A stretch of DNA of 64,000 nucleotides from Solimonas sp. K1W22B-7. GTDB taxonomy: Bacteria > Pseudomonadota > Gammaproteobacteria > Nevskiales > Nevskiaceae. The position numbers and the translations under genes are program-made. Under the pieces are notes generated by a model that saw only the letters and a program-made list of their open reading frames with translations, was not told the DNA's origin and did no database searches. Location: the NCBI RefSeq assembly GCF_003428335.1, contig NZ_CP031704.1, forward strand, positions 1,116,001-1,180,000. The letters are read 5' to 3'. Below, one piece after another: positions 51,964 through 61,329 of the stretch. Position 1 is the stretch's first letter. Each line of letters opens with the position of its first letter.

Positions 51964-52229
51964 GGTCTGTCACCAATTCCCCGATCGCTGTGATGCCCCC
52001 GCATTTGCGGCCACGCAGAGTTCGAGACGGGTGTTTGGTGGGCTGGAATGAACAACAAGTCGCACATCATGGCCACAAATGCGGGCGCACCCAAAGGGCG
52101 GGACCGCTTTGGCGCATGGCGGCGTCCCGAGTCGCTTATGTACGCTCAGTACACCGCGCGCCTCGGGACATTGCCCTGCACCAAAGCGGCCTCCGTCACA
52201 GCGACCAGGGAACTGGCGACAGATCCTAG
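51960..52229. mobile_element. MITE-like element with 35-bp terminal inverted repeats
   Basis: Ends TAGG(G/A)TCTGTC(A/G)CCA... (51961-51995 and 52193-52227 region) pair over 35 bp with six mismatches, all transitions. CTAG stands at both edges (51960-51963 and 52226-52229). Two more inverted repeats are nested inside (51998-52013/52070-52085, one mismatch, and 52104-52131/52162-52189). No transposase is present. It looks like a non-autonomous element of an IS5-like (CTAG-target) family, or a large REP-derived fold. It fills the whole gap between the two SDR genes. Confidence 0.65.
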
Positions 52230-52277
52230 CGCCTCCGCGGTGAATCGGTGAATATTGCTACTGGGGAGAAAACAAGA

Positions 52278-53063
52278 ATGCAATCGAAAGTGAAGGGCCA
52301 GGTGATCGTGGTCACCGGCGCCTCCAAGGGCATCGGCTTTGCCACCGCCCAGGTGCTGGCGTCGCGCGGCGCCAGGGTGGCGCTGCTGGCGCGGGGCGAA
52401 GCCGGGCTGCAAGAGGCCGCAGCGCAGCTGCCGGCGGACCAGGTGTTCACCGCCGCGGTCGACGTCTGCGACAAGGCCGGCGTGGAAAAGGCACTGGACG
52501 CGGTGATCGCGAAGTGGGGCCGCATCGACGGCATCATCAACAACGCCGGCTTCCAGTTCGCGCGCCGCATCGAGCTGATGCCCGAGGCGGAAGTGCGCAA
52601 GATGGTCGACGTGAACTTCCTCGCCACCGTGTTCGCCTGCCAGCTGGCGATCCCGCGCCTGCGCAAGACCGGCGGCGGCCGCATCGTCAACATCTCTTCC
52701 GCCACCGTGCGCCACGACAACGAGTTCGCGCACCTGGCGCTGTACTCGGCCTCCAAGGCGGCGATGGACAAGTTCAGCCAGGAGCTGCGCGAGGAAGTGA
52801 AGAAGGACGGCGTCCTGGTGACGGTGTTCAGCCCCGGCGCGGTAGCCACCGGCAGCATCGCCAATTTCGATCCGGCCGCGTTGCCCGAGGCCATGGGCGC
52901 CTGGCTGGAGAAAGGCCCGAAGTTCGACGGCATGACCACCGCCGACGTCATCGGCGAGGCCATCGCCGGCTGCTTCGAATTCCCTGCCGGCGTCGCCGTG
53001 GAATTCATGGAAGTGCGGCCGCAGATGCTTACGCCCAAGCTGCTGGAGAACGAAGTCAAATGA
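52278..53063 (+). CDS. SDR-family oxidoreductase
   Basis: A 261-residue SDR with TGASKGIG near residue 14, NNAG, ISSATV and YSASKAA. Start 52278 is chosen with GGGGAG about 10 bases upstream; an ATG at 52248 would add ten residues without homology. The stop overlaps the next gene by ATGA, so the two products are probably made together and may act on successive oxidation states of one substrate. Confidence 0.86.
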   Translation: MQSKVKGQVIVVTGASKGIGFATAQVLASRGARVALLARGEAGLQEAAAQLPADQVFTAAVDVCDKAGVEKALDAVIAKWGRIDGIINNAGFQFARRIELMPEAEVRKMVDVNFLATVFACQLAIPRLRKTGGGRIVNISSATVRHDNEFAHLALYSASKAAMDKFSQELREEVKKDGVLVTVFSPGAVATGSIANFDPAALPEAMGAWLEKGPKFDGMTTADVIGEAIAGCFEFPAGVAVEFMEVRPQMLTPKLLENEVK

Positions 53064-53914
53064 GCGTCGGGTTCATCGGCCTCGGCAACATCGGCAAGCC
53101 CATCGCCAAGCACCTGCTGAAGCTGGGCGAGCCGGTCTGGGTGCACGACGTTGCCGTGGGCCCGGTGGCCGAACTGGTGGAGCTGGGCGCGCGCCGCGCC
53201 AGCACGGCGTCGGAGCTGGCGCGCGAATGCCGCCACATCGGCATCTGCGTGCGCGACACCATCGACGTGGAGCAGCTGCTCTACGGCTGTGCCGGCAGCG
53301 GCCGCGGCCTGCTGGAGCAGGCGCAACCCGACAGCGTGATCGCGGTGCACAGCACCGTCACCCACGAGGCGATGATGCGCTGGGCGCGGCATGCCACGAT
53401 GCGCGGCATCCACCTGGTGGATGCGCCGATCACCGGCGGTGCCAGCGGCGCCGAAGACGCGCGCCTGTGCTACATGGTCGGCGCCAGTGACGAGCTGTTC
53501 GAACGCTGCAAGCCGGTATTCGCCACCTCCAGCAACAAGCAGGTCCACGCCGGCGACACCGGTGCCGGCATCACGCTGAAGCTGTGCAACAACATCATGA
53601 CCTATGCCGCCTTCGCAGCCATCGACGAGGCCTCGCGGCTGGCGCGGGCCGGCGGCCTGACGGTGGAAATGCTGATCGAGGTCGGCCGCGCCAACGGCGT
53701 GGTGACGCCGCAGATGGAAGCCTTCCTGGCCAACCGCGACGGCATGGCGGCCCGCGGCCCGGAGATGCTGGAAAAGGCCTTCGGCCTGTTCGGCGCGCTG
53801 GGCCGCAAGGACCTGACGGCGGCGCTGGAAAGCGCCGACAAGCTGGGCGTGAGCATGGTGGCCAGCGAGCGGGTGCGCGACATCATCGAGGACGTGTTCC
53901 TGGCCAAGCGTTAG
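53060..53914 (+). CDS. beta-hydroxyacid dehydrogenase (HIBADH family)
   Basis: A 284-residue NAD(P)-dependent dehydrogenase of the 3-hydroxyisobutyrate dehydrogenase family. The Rossmann motif GFIGLGNIGKP is at the start, DAPITGGASGA is the substrate loop, and the catalytic Lys is in GITLKLCNN. It overlaps the preceding SDR gene. Compounds with a 3-hydroxy acid or a reduced succinic semialdehyde-like group are usual substrates. Confidence 0.88.
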   Translation: MSVGFIGLGNIGKPIAKHLLKLGEPVWVHDVAVGPVAELVELGARRASTASELARECRHIGICVRDTIDVEQLLYGCAGSGRGLLEQAQPDSVIAVHSTVTHEAMMRWARHATMRGIHLVDAPITGGASGAEDARLCYMVGASDELFERCKPVFATSSNKQVHAGDTGAGITLKLCNNIMTYAAFAAIDEASRLARAGGLTVEMLIEVGRANGVVTPQMEAFLANRDGMAARGPEMLEKAFGLFGALGRKDLTAALESADKLGVSMVASERVRDIIEDVFLAKR

Positions 53915-54056
53915 GGCCTGTCGTTCTCAAATCAGGCCACACCGCCGCGTACTAAACGCGTGGTCAGTTATTCGTCATGGCGCGTGCACCATAAGGTGGC
54001 ATTCTTGGCTCGCCATTTGCGAGGGCTTCGCCCAAACAAAAGCGAGGAGAGCTCAA

Positions 54057-55430
54057 GTGCAGCGCCTGTCACCCACCGATACCGCCTTCCTGCTGATGGA
54101 GCGCCGGCACATGCCGCTGCACGTCGGCGGCCTGATGATGCTCAAGCCGCCGGAGGGCGCGCCGCCGGACTTCGCGGCGCAGCTGGCGCAGCGGCTGCTG
54201 CAGTCGGCGCAGGCCGCCAAGCCTTTCAACCTGCGGCCGATGAGCCGCTTCGGGCTGGCCTTCTGGGAGAGCGATTCCACCTTCGACATCAACCAGCACC
54301 TGGTGCACCTGGCCCTGCCCAAGCCGGGCCGCATCCGTGAGCTGCTGGCGATGTGTTCGCGCGTACATGCCCAGCATCTCGACCGTGCCTACCCGCTGTG
54401 GCGCATGTACCTGATCGAGGGCCTCGAGGATGGGCGCATCGCCGTGTTCTTCAAGATCCACCACTCGGTGGTGGACGGCGTGGCGGCCATGCGACTGATC
54501 ATGAAGTCGATGTCGGAAGACCCGCTGGAATCGGCGCGCATGCCGCCCACCTGGGAGATGGCGCCGCGCCGGCGCGAGCCCGCCATGCCCGTGTCCGGCG
54601 TCGCCACCAGCCCGCTGGGCGTGCTGTCGGGCCTGAGCCGCGGTGGCCTGTCGGCGGTGCCCAATGTCTTCAACCACCTCAAGCAGACCTGGCAGGACCG
54701 TCGCCACGGCAACCCCGACGTGGTCACCAGCACCCAGGCGCCGCGCTGCCTGCTCAACCAGCCGATCACCGCCTCCCGGCGCTTTGCCGCGCAGTCCTAT
54801 GCCACGCCGCGCTTCCGCAACGTGGCGGCGGCGATGGGCGGCACCATCAACGACGTGGTGCTGGCGGTCTGCTCCGCCGCGCTGCGCAGCTACCTGCTGG
54901 AGATGGATGCGCTGCCGGAGCAGCCGCTGGTCGCGGTGGTGCCGGTCTCGATCCGCCGCGACGACGGCGATTCCGGCAACGAGATCGCCTTCGCCATGGT
55001 CAACCTCGCCACGCACCTGTCCGATCCGCTGGATCGCCTGCAGGCGATCAAGGCCTGCATGGACTACAGCAAGGCCCGCTTCAAGCAGCTCAGCCCCGCC
55101 GAGCTGCAGGCCTACGCCGTGGCGCAGATGGTGCCGGGCGCGCTGAGCATGCTCTCCGGCCTGTCGCGCGAGCGCGTGCCCGCGAACCTGGTGATCTCGC
55201 ATGTGCCCGGACCGCGCCAGGACATGTACTGGCAGGGCTGCAAGCTCGACGGCATGTATCCGGCCTCGCTGATCATCGACGGCTTCGCCTTCAACATCAC
55301 CGTCATCAGCCGCCACGACTTCGTCGATTTCGGCCTGATCGGCTGCCGCCGCACCCTGCCGAGCCTGCAGCGCATCCTCGACCACATCGAGGACGGCCTG
55401 GCGGAGCTGGAAGAGGCGGTCGCGGCCTGA
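54057..55430 (+). CDS. wax ester synthase / diacylglycerol acyltransferase (WS/DGAT)
   Basis: A 457-residue acyltransferase that joins acyl-CoA to an alcohol or diacylglycerol to form storage lipid. The active-site HHSVVDG is at 135-141, and the N-terminal start LSPTDTAFLLMERRHMPLHVGGLM is typical. GTG 54057 follows GAGGAG. It might esterify sterols or fatty alcohols. It stands alone between short gaps. Confidence 0.9.
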   Translation: MQRLSPTDTAFLLMERRHMPLHVGGLMMLKPPEGAPPDFAAQLAQRLLQSAQAAKPFNLRPMSRFGLAFWESDSTFDINQHLVHLALPKPGRIRELLAMCSRVHAQHLDRAYPLWRMYLIEGLEDGRIAVFFKIHHSVVDGVAAMRLIMKSMSEDPLESARMPPTWEMAPRRREPAMPVSGVATSPLGVLSGLSRGGLSAVPNVFNHLKQTWQDRRHGNPDVVTSTQAPRCLLNQPITASRRFAAQSYATPRFRNVAAAMGGTINDVVLAVCSAALRSYLLEMDALPEQPLVAVVPVSIRRDDGDSGNEIAFAMVNLATHLSDPLDRLQAIKACMDYSKARFKQLSPAELQAYAVAQMVPGALSMLSGLSRERVPANLVISHVPGPRQDMYWQGCKLDGMYPASLIIDGFAFNITVISRHDFVDFGLIGCRRTLPSLQRILDHIEDGLAELEEAVAA

Positions 55431-55534
55431 TTGCGGTCATTGCTGCCGGCGGCTCGGGCGGCGGCTTGCAGCGGCTGGCAGATTGCAAGGGTATCGGGCA
55501 TCGCCGTTGCGCGATGCACGGTATCGCCGCCTGA

Positions 55535-55855
<321 letters not shown>

Positions 55856-56034
55856 TCCGCTGCCGGCCCCGCCCCGCCAGGATGGCGGCGTCCGCCGGCT
55901 GGTCATGGAGCATGGCTGTGGCTGGACCCGCAGCGGCGCTTTGCCCTCATGGGCTTCGTCGCCGGGTAGCCCGGGAACGCCGCTCGTTCCCGTCACCAGA
56001 GGCCGCGGCTTGCGGCCAGCCAAAGGAGAAGAAC

Positions 56035-56262
56035 ATGGCAGCAACGAAGAAACCCACCGGCAAGCGCCGCTACGGCAAGGCGGCTTCGAAGGCCGTCGCC
56101 AGCGCCATGCGCCGACGCAAGCGCGGCACGCTCAGGAGCGGTCCGGGCGGCAAGGGCGGCATCGTGCGCAGCCGCCGCCAGGCCATCGCCATCGGCCTGT
56201 CCGAGGCGCGAAAGAAGGGCGCAAAGGTGCCGGAGAAGCCTGCTGCCGGAGGTTTGCGATGA
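56035..56262 (+). CDS. small very basic protein (DUF6496-like)
   Basis: A 75-residue, lysine- and arginine-rich protein (KKPTGKRRYGKAAS; RSRRQAIAIGLSEARKKG). The second motif is shared by a group of small histone-like or stress-related proteins. It may bind nucleic acid. AAAGGAG precedes the ATG at 56035. The stop overlaps a further small frame (ATGA). Confidence 0.75.
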   Translation: MAATKKPTGKRRYGKAASKAVASAMRRRKRGTLRSGPGGKGGIVRSRRQAIAIGLSEARKKGAKVPEKPAAGGLR

Positions 56263-56459
56263 GGCGCGAACGTGTGCGCGGCGCGCATCCCTATTCGCGC
56301 GAGCGGCGTCGCGATTCCGCTGCTGCGCCGCGGGATTTCGAGCGCGACCGGCAAGGTCCGGTGAGGGCGGCAGATACCCGCTTCATGGAGCCGGCGGCTG
56401 CGGCGGAAGCCCTGGCGCGACAGCGTTCATCTCTGGAATCACCATCGGACAAGCGCTGA
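56259..56459 (+). CDS. small hypothetical protein
   Basis: A 66-residue arginine-rich frame that begins inside the preceding stop (ATGA at 56259-56262). It has no family I recognise. The coupling and lack of an alternative gene support it weakly, and it may be chance. Confidence 0.35.
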   Translation: MRRERVRGAHPYSRERRRDSAAAPRDFERDRQGPVRAADTRFMEPAAAAEALARQRSSLESPSDKR

Positions 56460-56759
56460 CGCCGCACCCACCAACCGAACCGTTCATCCCGAGTGCCGCG
56501 TAGCGGTGTATCGAGGGACGTGCCACGCCCTTTAGTGCGCTCCCCTTGGTGAGATCGTAGGAGCGAGCTTGCTCGCGACCTGGTTGCTGATCCGGGCGTC
56601 CTTGGGTTCGGTGGTGCCGGCGACTACGCCGGTCAGAAGCCGTGGTTCCCTAGAGGTTTATTTCGCCCAAGGGCGAGTTACTTCTCTTTGATATACGTCA
56701 AAGAGGGTGTTTCCAAATTAGTGCCACCATCGATCAAATTGACACTGAAAGCCCCGGCT
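56460..56759. other. gene-free stretch with repeat remnants
   Basis: This 300-base gap holds part of the GTTCATCCCGAGTGCCGCG...TATCGAGG repeat (about 56480-56520) and a GTAGGAGCGAGCTTGCTCGCGACC hairpin (about 56556-56580). The right part, towards the LysR gene, is AT-richer. I see no gene or clear terminator. Confidence 0.6.
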
Positions 56760-57668
56760 TCAGATCAATGCCGCCACCTGAGTGATCTGCTCCCGCAGCC
56801 AGCGCAAGCCGACCGCCAACTCCTGTTGTTTGTGCCAGATCAGGCTGACCTGCACCCCCGGCATCTCCACGGGCAGGGCGGAGATCTGCAAGGCATAGAG
56901 CCTGGCAAAATGCTCAGCCATCGGGCGCGGCACCGTCCCGAGCAGATCGGACTGCGCCACGATGGCCGGGATGGTCAGGAAATGCGGTACGTAGACCTGC
57001 ACCCGGCGACGGATTCTCGATGAGCCCAACACGATCTCCAGCGGCGAGCCACGGTTGGCTCGCGTGAGCAGCGAGACATGCGCACTGTCCTCGTAGCCCT
57101 TCCGGGTCAGCCCGCCGTCGAACGCCAGGTGCCCGGCACGCCCAATGACCACCAACTGCTCCTCCATCAGCGACTGATACCGCAGGTCGGCATTGTCGAA
57201 ATGCAGGTAGTCCAGGGCCAGGTCCAGCTCCCCTCGTTCCAGCCGCTTCGGCAGGGAGTCCGCGTCATCGGGGGACACCGATAACACGACCCGTGGCGCC
57301 TGCTCCTGGAGCCGTGCCAGCAGGCCCGGCAACAAGCGGGTCTGCGCGTAGTCGTTCATCGACAAGCGGAAGACGTGTTCGGCCTGCGGATCAAAGGTCG
57401 CCTGTGGTCCCAGCCCGACCTGCAGCAGATGCAGGGCCTGACGCACCGGGCCGTACAGCGCCTGGGCCTGCGGAGTCGGCACCATGCCGCGCGCCGTGCG
57501 CTGGAACAGCGGCTCGCCCAGTTGTTGACGCAAACGGGCCAGGGCGTTGCTCACTGCAGGCTGGCTCATATGCAGCCTCTTGGCGGCCCGCGACAGGTTC
57601 TGCTCCTGCATCAGGGCGTCGAACACGAGCAGCAGATTCAGATCCAACTGGCGCAAATTCTGGATCAT
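56760..57668 (-). CDS. LysR-family regulator
   Basis: A 302-residue LysR-type regulator with an N-terminal winged HTH (about 6-65: LNLLLVFDALMQEQNLSRAAKRLHMSQPAVSNALARLR) and a substrate-binding domain. The NodD/LinR subtype is suggested by the start RQLDLNLL. Start 57668 is used because GGGGA lies 6 bases upstream. It is divergent from the SRPBCC gene across 192 bases and is the natural candidate to control that operon. Confidence 0.9.
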   Translation of the reverse strand: MIQNLRQLDLNLLLVFDALMQEQNLSRAAKRLHMSQPAVSNALARLRQQLGEPLFQRTARGMVPTPQAQALYGPVRQALHLLQVGLGPQATFDPQAEHVFRLSMNDYAQTRLLPGLLARLQEQAPRVVLSVSPDDADSLPKRLERGELDLALDYLHFDNADLRYQSLMEEQLVVIGRAGHLAFDGGLTRKGYEDSAHVSLLTRANRGSPLEIVLGSSRIRRRVQVYVPHFLTIPAIVAQSDLLGTVPRPMAEHFARLYALQISALPVEMPGVQVSLIWHKQQELAVGLRWLREQITQVAALI

Positions 57669-57860
57669 GAATAATCCCCATAACAAATATCAATTAGATA
57701 AATAATCCTTCGCTGAGTAACCTGACGTCAACGTGACAGTGATCAATGGTATCGACGTGCTCCTGCGATTCGCCTTTCCTGCGACCCCTCGTGCCGGCAT
57801 GCACCCGCGCTACAAGGTCTGGCCGCGTTTCGGCCACCACAAACACCAGGCGGCTCAACC

Positions 57861-58331
57861 ATGACGGTCATGCGGCACCACATTGAAATCGCGCGAGCGC
57901 CGGAGCAGGTGCTGGCCTACGCGGCTTCGGCTACGCGCTGGCCGGAATGGCATCCCTCCTCGCTATCGGTAGACGGACCCGCTGGCCCACTGCCCGCAGG
58001 CACTTGCTTCGAGGAGGACATAGAGGCTGGCGGACGCCCCGGGCACCTGCACTGGGAGGTCATCGAATACATCCCCGGCCAACGTTGGCAGGCGCGGGCG
58101 CAAGGCAACCGCCACGGGCTCACGCTGCAGCTCACCTATGAATGCCATGCCACCGCCGGCGGCACGCAGTTTGTGCGCACGCTGGAATACCGGATGTCGG
58201 GCCTGCTGATGCAGTGGACGAATCATCTGCTCCTGAAAAGGCGCATTGCACGTGAATCGGAAGCCTCCCTGCGGAATCTGGGCGCCAGGGCCGAACAGCT
58301 CCTTGCGCCAGCGGCAACCGACTTCGCATAA
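57861..58331 (+). CDS. SRPBCC/polyketide-cyclase-like protein
   Basis: A 156-residue START/SRPBCC-fold protein with the typical beginning IARAPEQVLAYAASATRWPEWHPS and strong beta-strand pattern. The fold binds hydrophobic ligands, perhaps a steroid here. It precedes a DUF6670-like gene by 18 bases and is divergent from the LysR regulator. Confidence 0.82.
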   Translation: MTVMRHHIEIARAPEQVLAYAASATRWPEWHPSSLSVDGPAGPLPAGTCFEEDIEAGGRPGHLHWEVIEYIPGQRWQARAQGNRHGLTLQLTYECHATAGGTQFVRTLEYRMSGLLMQWTNHLLLKRRIARESEASLRNLGARAEQLLAPAATDFA

Positions 58332-58349
58332 GACTCAGGAGATTCCCCT

Positions 58350-59459
58350 ATGAACCAGCATCCCCTACCTCCGGCCGGCACCAACGCGGCCATGTCATGG
58401 CTTTCCCGCTTCGTGACCGGCGTCGTATTGCCCCTCCTGGACAGTGCCGTCGAGGCGTCCGGGAAGCCCTTTCGCCAGCCGGAGATGATGCGTCCGAACA
58501 CGGGGTCAAAACGCTATGGCATGACCCATTTCGGCGTCTTCCTGCCCGGCCTTCCGGCGCCGCACAAGTACTGCAACATCATGACCATGCTGGGCACGCC
58601 CGGCGCCGTGATGTTCGACAACGACTATCTGATCAGGGGGCATCCGCGCGACACCGCGACCTTCCTGTCCTCGACGGCCGCGGATTCGGCACATCACTAC
58701 CGTGCCTATTCGATCGCGAGGGAGTGCCAGACCCGCGAGGACGGCTCGCTGGTGGCATTTGGCGACGACCTGGAAATCAGCGGCGTCTATCCCCGCTATC
58801 AGGTCAGGGTCGCCTACGGGGATTTCCGCTTGGACATCACCGTGGAATGCACCGATACGGTGTCATGGTTCGTGCGCAACGCCGTCTATGATCATCTCAG
58901 CCTGCTGGCCAGGTGTTCCGGCGAGATCACGCATGCCGGCAAGACGACACCGATCGACAGCCTCTGCACCTTCGAATATGCCCGCAGCGCCAGCCCGCAC
59001 GTGCTGATCGATCGGGTGCTTCCCGAGCGCTGGAAGCTGCCCGCGGACTTCTTCACCTACCAGATCATTAATCTCGACGAATCCACGCAATTGCTCCTGA
59101 CCGATGTGCGCGCGCTCGGCAAGACCGGTTTCAAGGGCGTCCACGTCCGCGCGCTGAAAGGTGACGCGGAGGTGTATGTGCGGGACGTCATATTCCAGGT
59201 GACGGAGTATCAGGACGATCTCGCGATCGCACCGGATGGCAGGACCATGCGCCTGCCGAAAACCTTCTCCTGGAGCGTGCGCGAGGGCGGTGAACCCGTG
59301 CTGGATATCCGCTGCACGATCGACAGCCCCTGGCGTTTCGGGCATGGCCGCGGCTACGTCGCCTGCTATCGCTTTGAAGGCCAGTTCCGCCAACGGGCGC
59401 ACGCGGGCGCGGGTTACATCGAGTACATCGACTGCGAAACCGTCAGTCGCAGCGAGTGA
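58350..59459 (+). CDS. DUF6670-like protein of unknown function
   Basis: A 369-residue soluble protein with HFGVFLPGLPAPHKYCNIM and GTPGAVMFDNDYLIR near the start and long alternating beta-strands after, like lipocalin/hydroxylase-associated folds. I place it in the DUF6670 group by memory only. CAGGAG precedes the ATG. Genes of this kind occur beside fatty-acid or sterol hydroxylases, as here. Confidence 0.7.
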   Translation: MNQHPLPPAGTNAAMSWLSRFVTGVVLPLLDSAVEASGKPFRQPEMMRPNTGSKRYGMTHFGVFLPGLPAPHKYCNIMTMLGTPGAVMFDNDYLIRGHPRDTATFLSSTAADSAHHYRAYSIARECQTREDGSLVAFGDDLEISGVYPRYQVRVAYGDFRLDITVECTDTVSWFVRNAVYDHLSLLARCSGEITHAGKTTPIDSLCTFEYARSASPHVLIDRVLPERWKLPADFFTYQIINLDESTQLLLTDVRALGKTGFKGVHVRALKGDAEVYVRDVIFQVTEYQDDLAIAPDGRTMRLPKTFSWSVREGGEPVLDIRCTIDSPWRFGHGRGYVACYRFEGQFRQRAHAGAGYIEYIDCETVSRSE

Positions 59460-59495
59460 TCGACGCCCGCTGAACGCCCCACTGGAGATATCGTC

Positions 59496-60131
59496 ATGAT
59501 CGGCTTTCCCATTGCCCTGCTCACCGCCAACGCCTTCGAGTGGTACGCCCACAAGGCTTGGCTGCATGAGTATCCGTCCAGGCATCGCAACGCGCCCTTC
59601 TTCACGCATATCCGGCACCACAAGCGCGCACGCCTGAACGGTTTCCACGACGAGGGCTACCGCAACTCGATGTGGCGCGATCAGGAAATGTTCAACGAGA
59701 AGGTAGCGCTGATCGGTATCGCCACCGTCGCGACTCCTTTCGCCCCCGTCGCGCCGTTCTTCGTGCTGGGCGTCTACTACAGCGCCTGGAACTACTGGTC
59801 GACGCATTCCAAGGCCCATCTCGATCCGGAATACGCCCGGAAGCACATTCCCTGGCACCACGACCACCACATGAATGCCAACCAGGACGCCAACTGGTGC
59901 GTGACGCGCCCGTGGTTCGACTACATCATGGGCACGCGGGTGATCTCCGACCAGAGCGCCGCCGAAACCAATCCACTCGGCGTAAAACTGCCGGCCCTTG
60001 TCGAAAAGCGCGTCAACAGCCTGGCCCGCCGGTTCCTGCCGAAGGCTTACGCCCGCATCAAGGAGCGTTCGCAGGCAGATGCCGAGAAGCGCGGGACAGG
60101 TGTGGAGCAAGCCGTGGCGGGGATTGCCTGA
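59496..60131 (+). CDS. sterol desaturase / fatty acid hydroxylase superfamily protein
   Basis: A 211-residue membrane-type diiron protein. Histidine motifs are HKAWLH (HX4H), HIRHH, HSKAH and HHDHHMN. Two or three hydrophobic segments remain. It starts directly at the first motif (FEWYAHKAWLHE), so it is shorter than usual members, which have two membrane helices before it. TGGAG precedes the ATG. It could hydroxylate or desaturate a sterol or acyl chain using oxygen. The two preceding genes are probably cotranscribed. Confidence 0.8.
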   Translation: MIGFPIALLTANAFEWYAHKAWLHEYPSRHRNAPFFTHIRHHKRARLNGFHDEGYRNSMWRDQEMFNEKVALIGIATVATPFAPVAPFFVLGVYYSAWNYWSTHSKAHLDPEYARKHIPWHHDHHMNANQDANWCVTRPWFDYIMGTRVISDQSAAETNPLGVKLPALVEKRVNSLARRFLPKAYARIKERSQADAEKRGTGVEQAVAGIA

Positions 60132-60206
60132 GCAGCAAGGGCGGGTCAAGACCCGCCCTACGGACTCAACCAGCCATTGGGAGACAAAGGCAGCGCAGCT
60201 AATTTT

Positions 60207-61328
60207 TTACGCCGTCATCGCCTCGCCAAACTGCGCCACATGATGATCCACATCCCCAAACAGCAGCGTGATCATCGTCAGGCGCTTGAAGTAGTGCCCC
60301 ACGGCCAGCTCGTCGGTCACGCCGATGCCGCCGTGCAGCTGCACCGCCTGCTGGCCGACGTAGCGCGCGGCGTTGCCGACCAGCACCTTGGCGCCGGAGA
60401 TCGCGCGGCGGCGTTCGGCGGGGTCGGTGGCGCCGAGCTTGTCGGCGGCGAGGTAGCTCATCGAGCGCGCCTGCTCGGCGTGCAGGTACATCTCCACGGC
60501 GCGGTGCTGCAGGGCCTGGAAGCTGCCGATCGGCACGCCGAACTGCTTGCGCGTCTTCAGGTAGGTGACGGTGGCTTCGATCAATGAGCCCATGGCACCC
60601 ACGGCCTCGGCGCAGAGCGCGGCGATGGCGTGGTCCAGGGCCAGTTCGATCTGCGGCAGGGCGGCGCCCTCGGCGCCGACCAGCGCATCGCTGCCGACGC
60701 GCACGTCTTTCAGCGTCACTTCGGCGACGCGGTGGCCGTCCTGCGCCGGGGTGTCGCGGCGCGAGACGCCAGGGGCTTTCGCATCGACCAGGAACAGCGA
60801 GATGCCCGCGGCGGTCTTTGCCGAGACCAGCAGCTGGTCGGCGGCGGCGCCGTGCAGCACCACGCTCTTGTGGCCGTTGAGGACCCAGGCATCGCCGTCG
60901 CGGCGCGCGGCGGTCTCGATGCGCGACAGGTCGTAGCGGCCGCCGCGCTCGTGATGCGCCAGCGCCAGGCGGGTTTCGCCGGAGGCCACGCCCGGCAGCA
61001 GCGCGGCCTGCTGCGCCTCGCTGCCGGCGCGCGCGACCAGTCCGGCGCACAGCACCACGGTGGCGACGTAGGGTTCCACCACCATGCCGCGGCCCAGGGA
61101 TTCCATCACCAGCAGGGTGTCGAAGGGGCCGCCGCCGAGGCCGCCGTGTTCTTCCGGCAGGCCCACGGACAGCACGCCCAGGTCGGCCAGCTGCGCCCAG
61201 ACCTCGCGGCTCCAGCCTTCCGTGGAATGGATGATGCCGCGGCGCTTCTCGAAGCCGTAGTCCTTGCGCACGTAGCGGTCGAGGGTGTCGCGCAGCTGCT
61301 GCTGTTCTTCGCTGAAATTGAAGTTCAT
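60207..61328 (-). CDS. acyl-CoA dehydrogenase, small-type subunit of a pair
   Basis: A 373-residue acyl-CoA dehydrogenase of the divergent type, with YLKTRKQFGVPIGSFQALQHRAVE and LHGGIGVTDELAVGHYFKRL. It starts 1 base after the stop of the larger type gene upstream, so they probably form a heteromeric enzyme as at 22550-24772. It is part of the minus-strand pair divergent from the FadB-type gene. The substrate is unknown; steroid or fatty acid chains are possible. Confidence 0.87.
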   Translation of the reverse strand: MNFNFSEEQQQLRDTLDRYVRKDYGFEKRRGIIHSTEGWSREVWAQLADLGVLSVGLPEEHGGLGGGPFDTLLVMESLGRGMVVEPYVATVVLCAGLVARAGSEAQQAALLPGVASGETRLALAHHERGGRYDLSRIETAARRDGDAWVLNGHKSVVLHGAAADQLLVSAKTAAGISLFLVDAKAPGVSRRDTPAQDGHRVAEVTLKDVRVGSDALVGAEGAALPQIELALDHAIAALCAEAVGAMGSLIEATVTYLKTRKQFGVPIGSFQALQHRAVEMYLHAEQARSMSYLAADKLGATDPAERRRAISGAKVLVGNAARYVGQQAVQLHGGIGVTDELAVGHYFKRLTMITLLFGDVDHHVAQFGEAMTA

Positions 61329-61329
61329 A

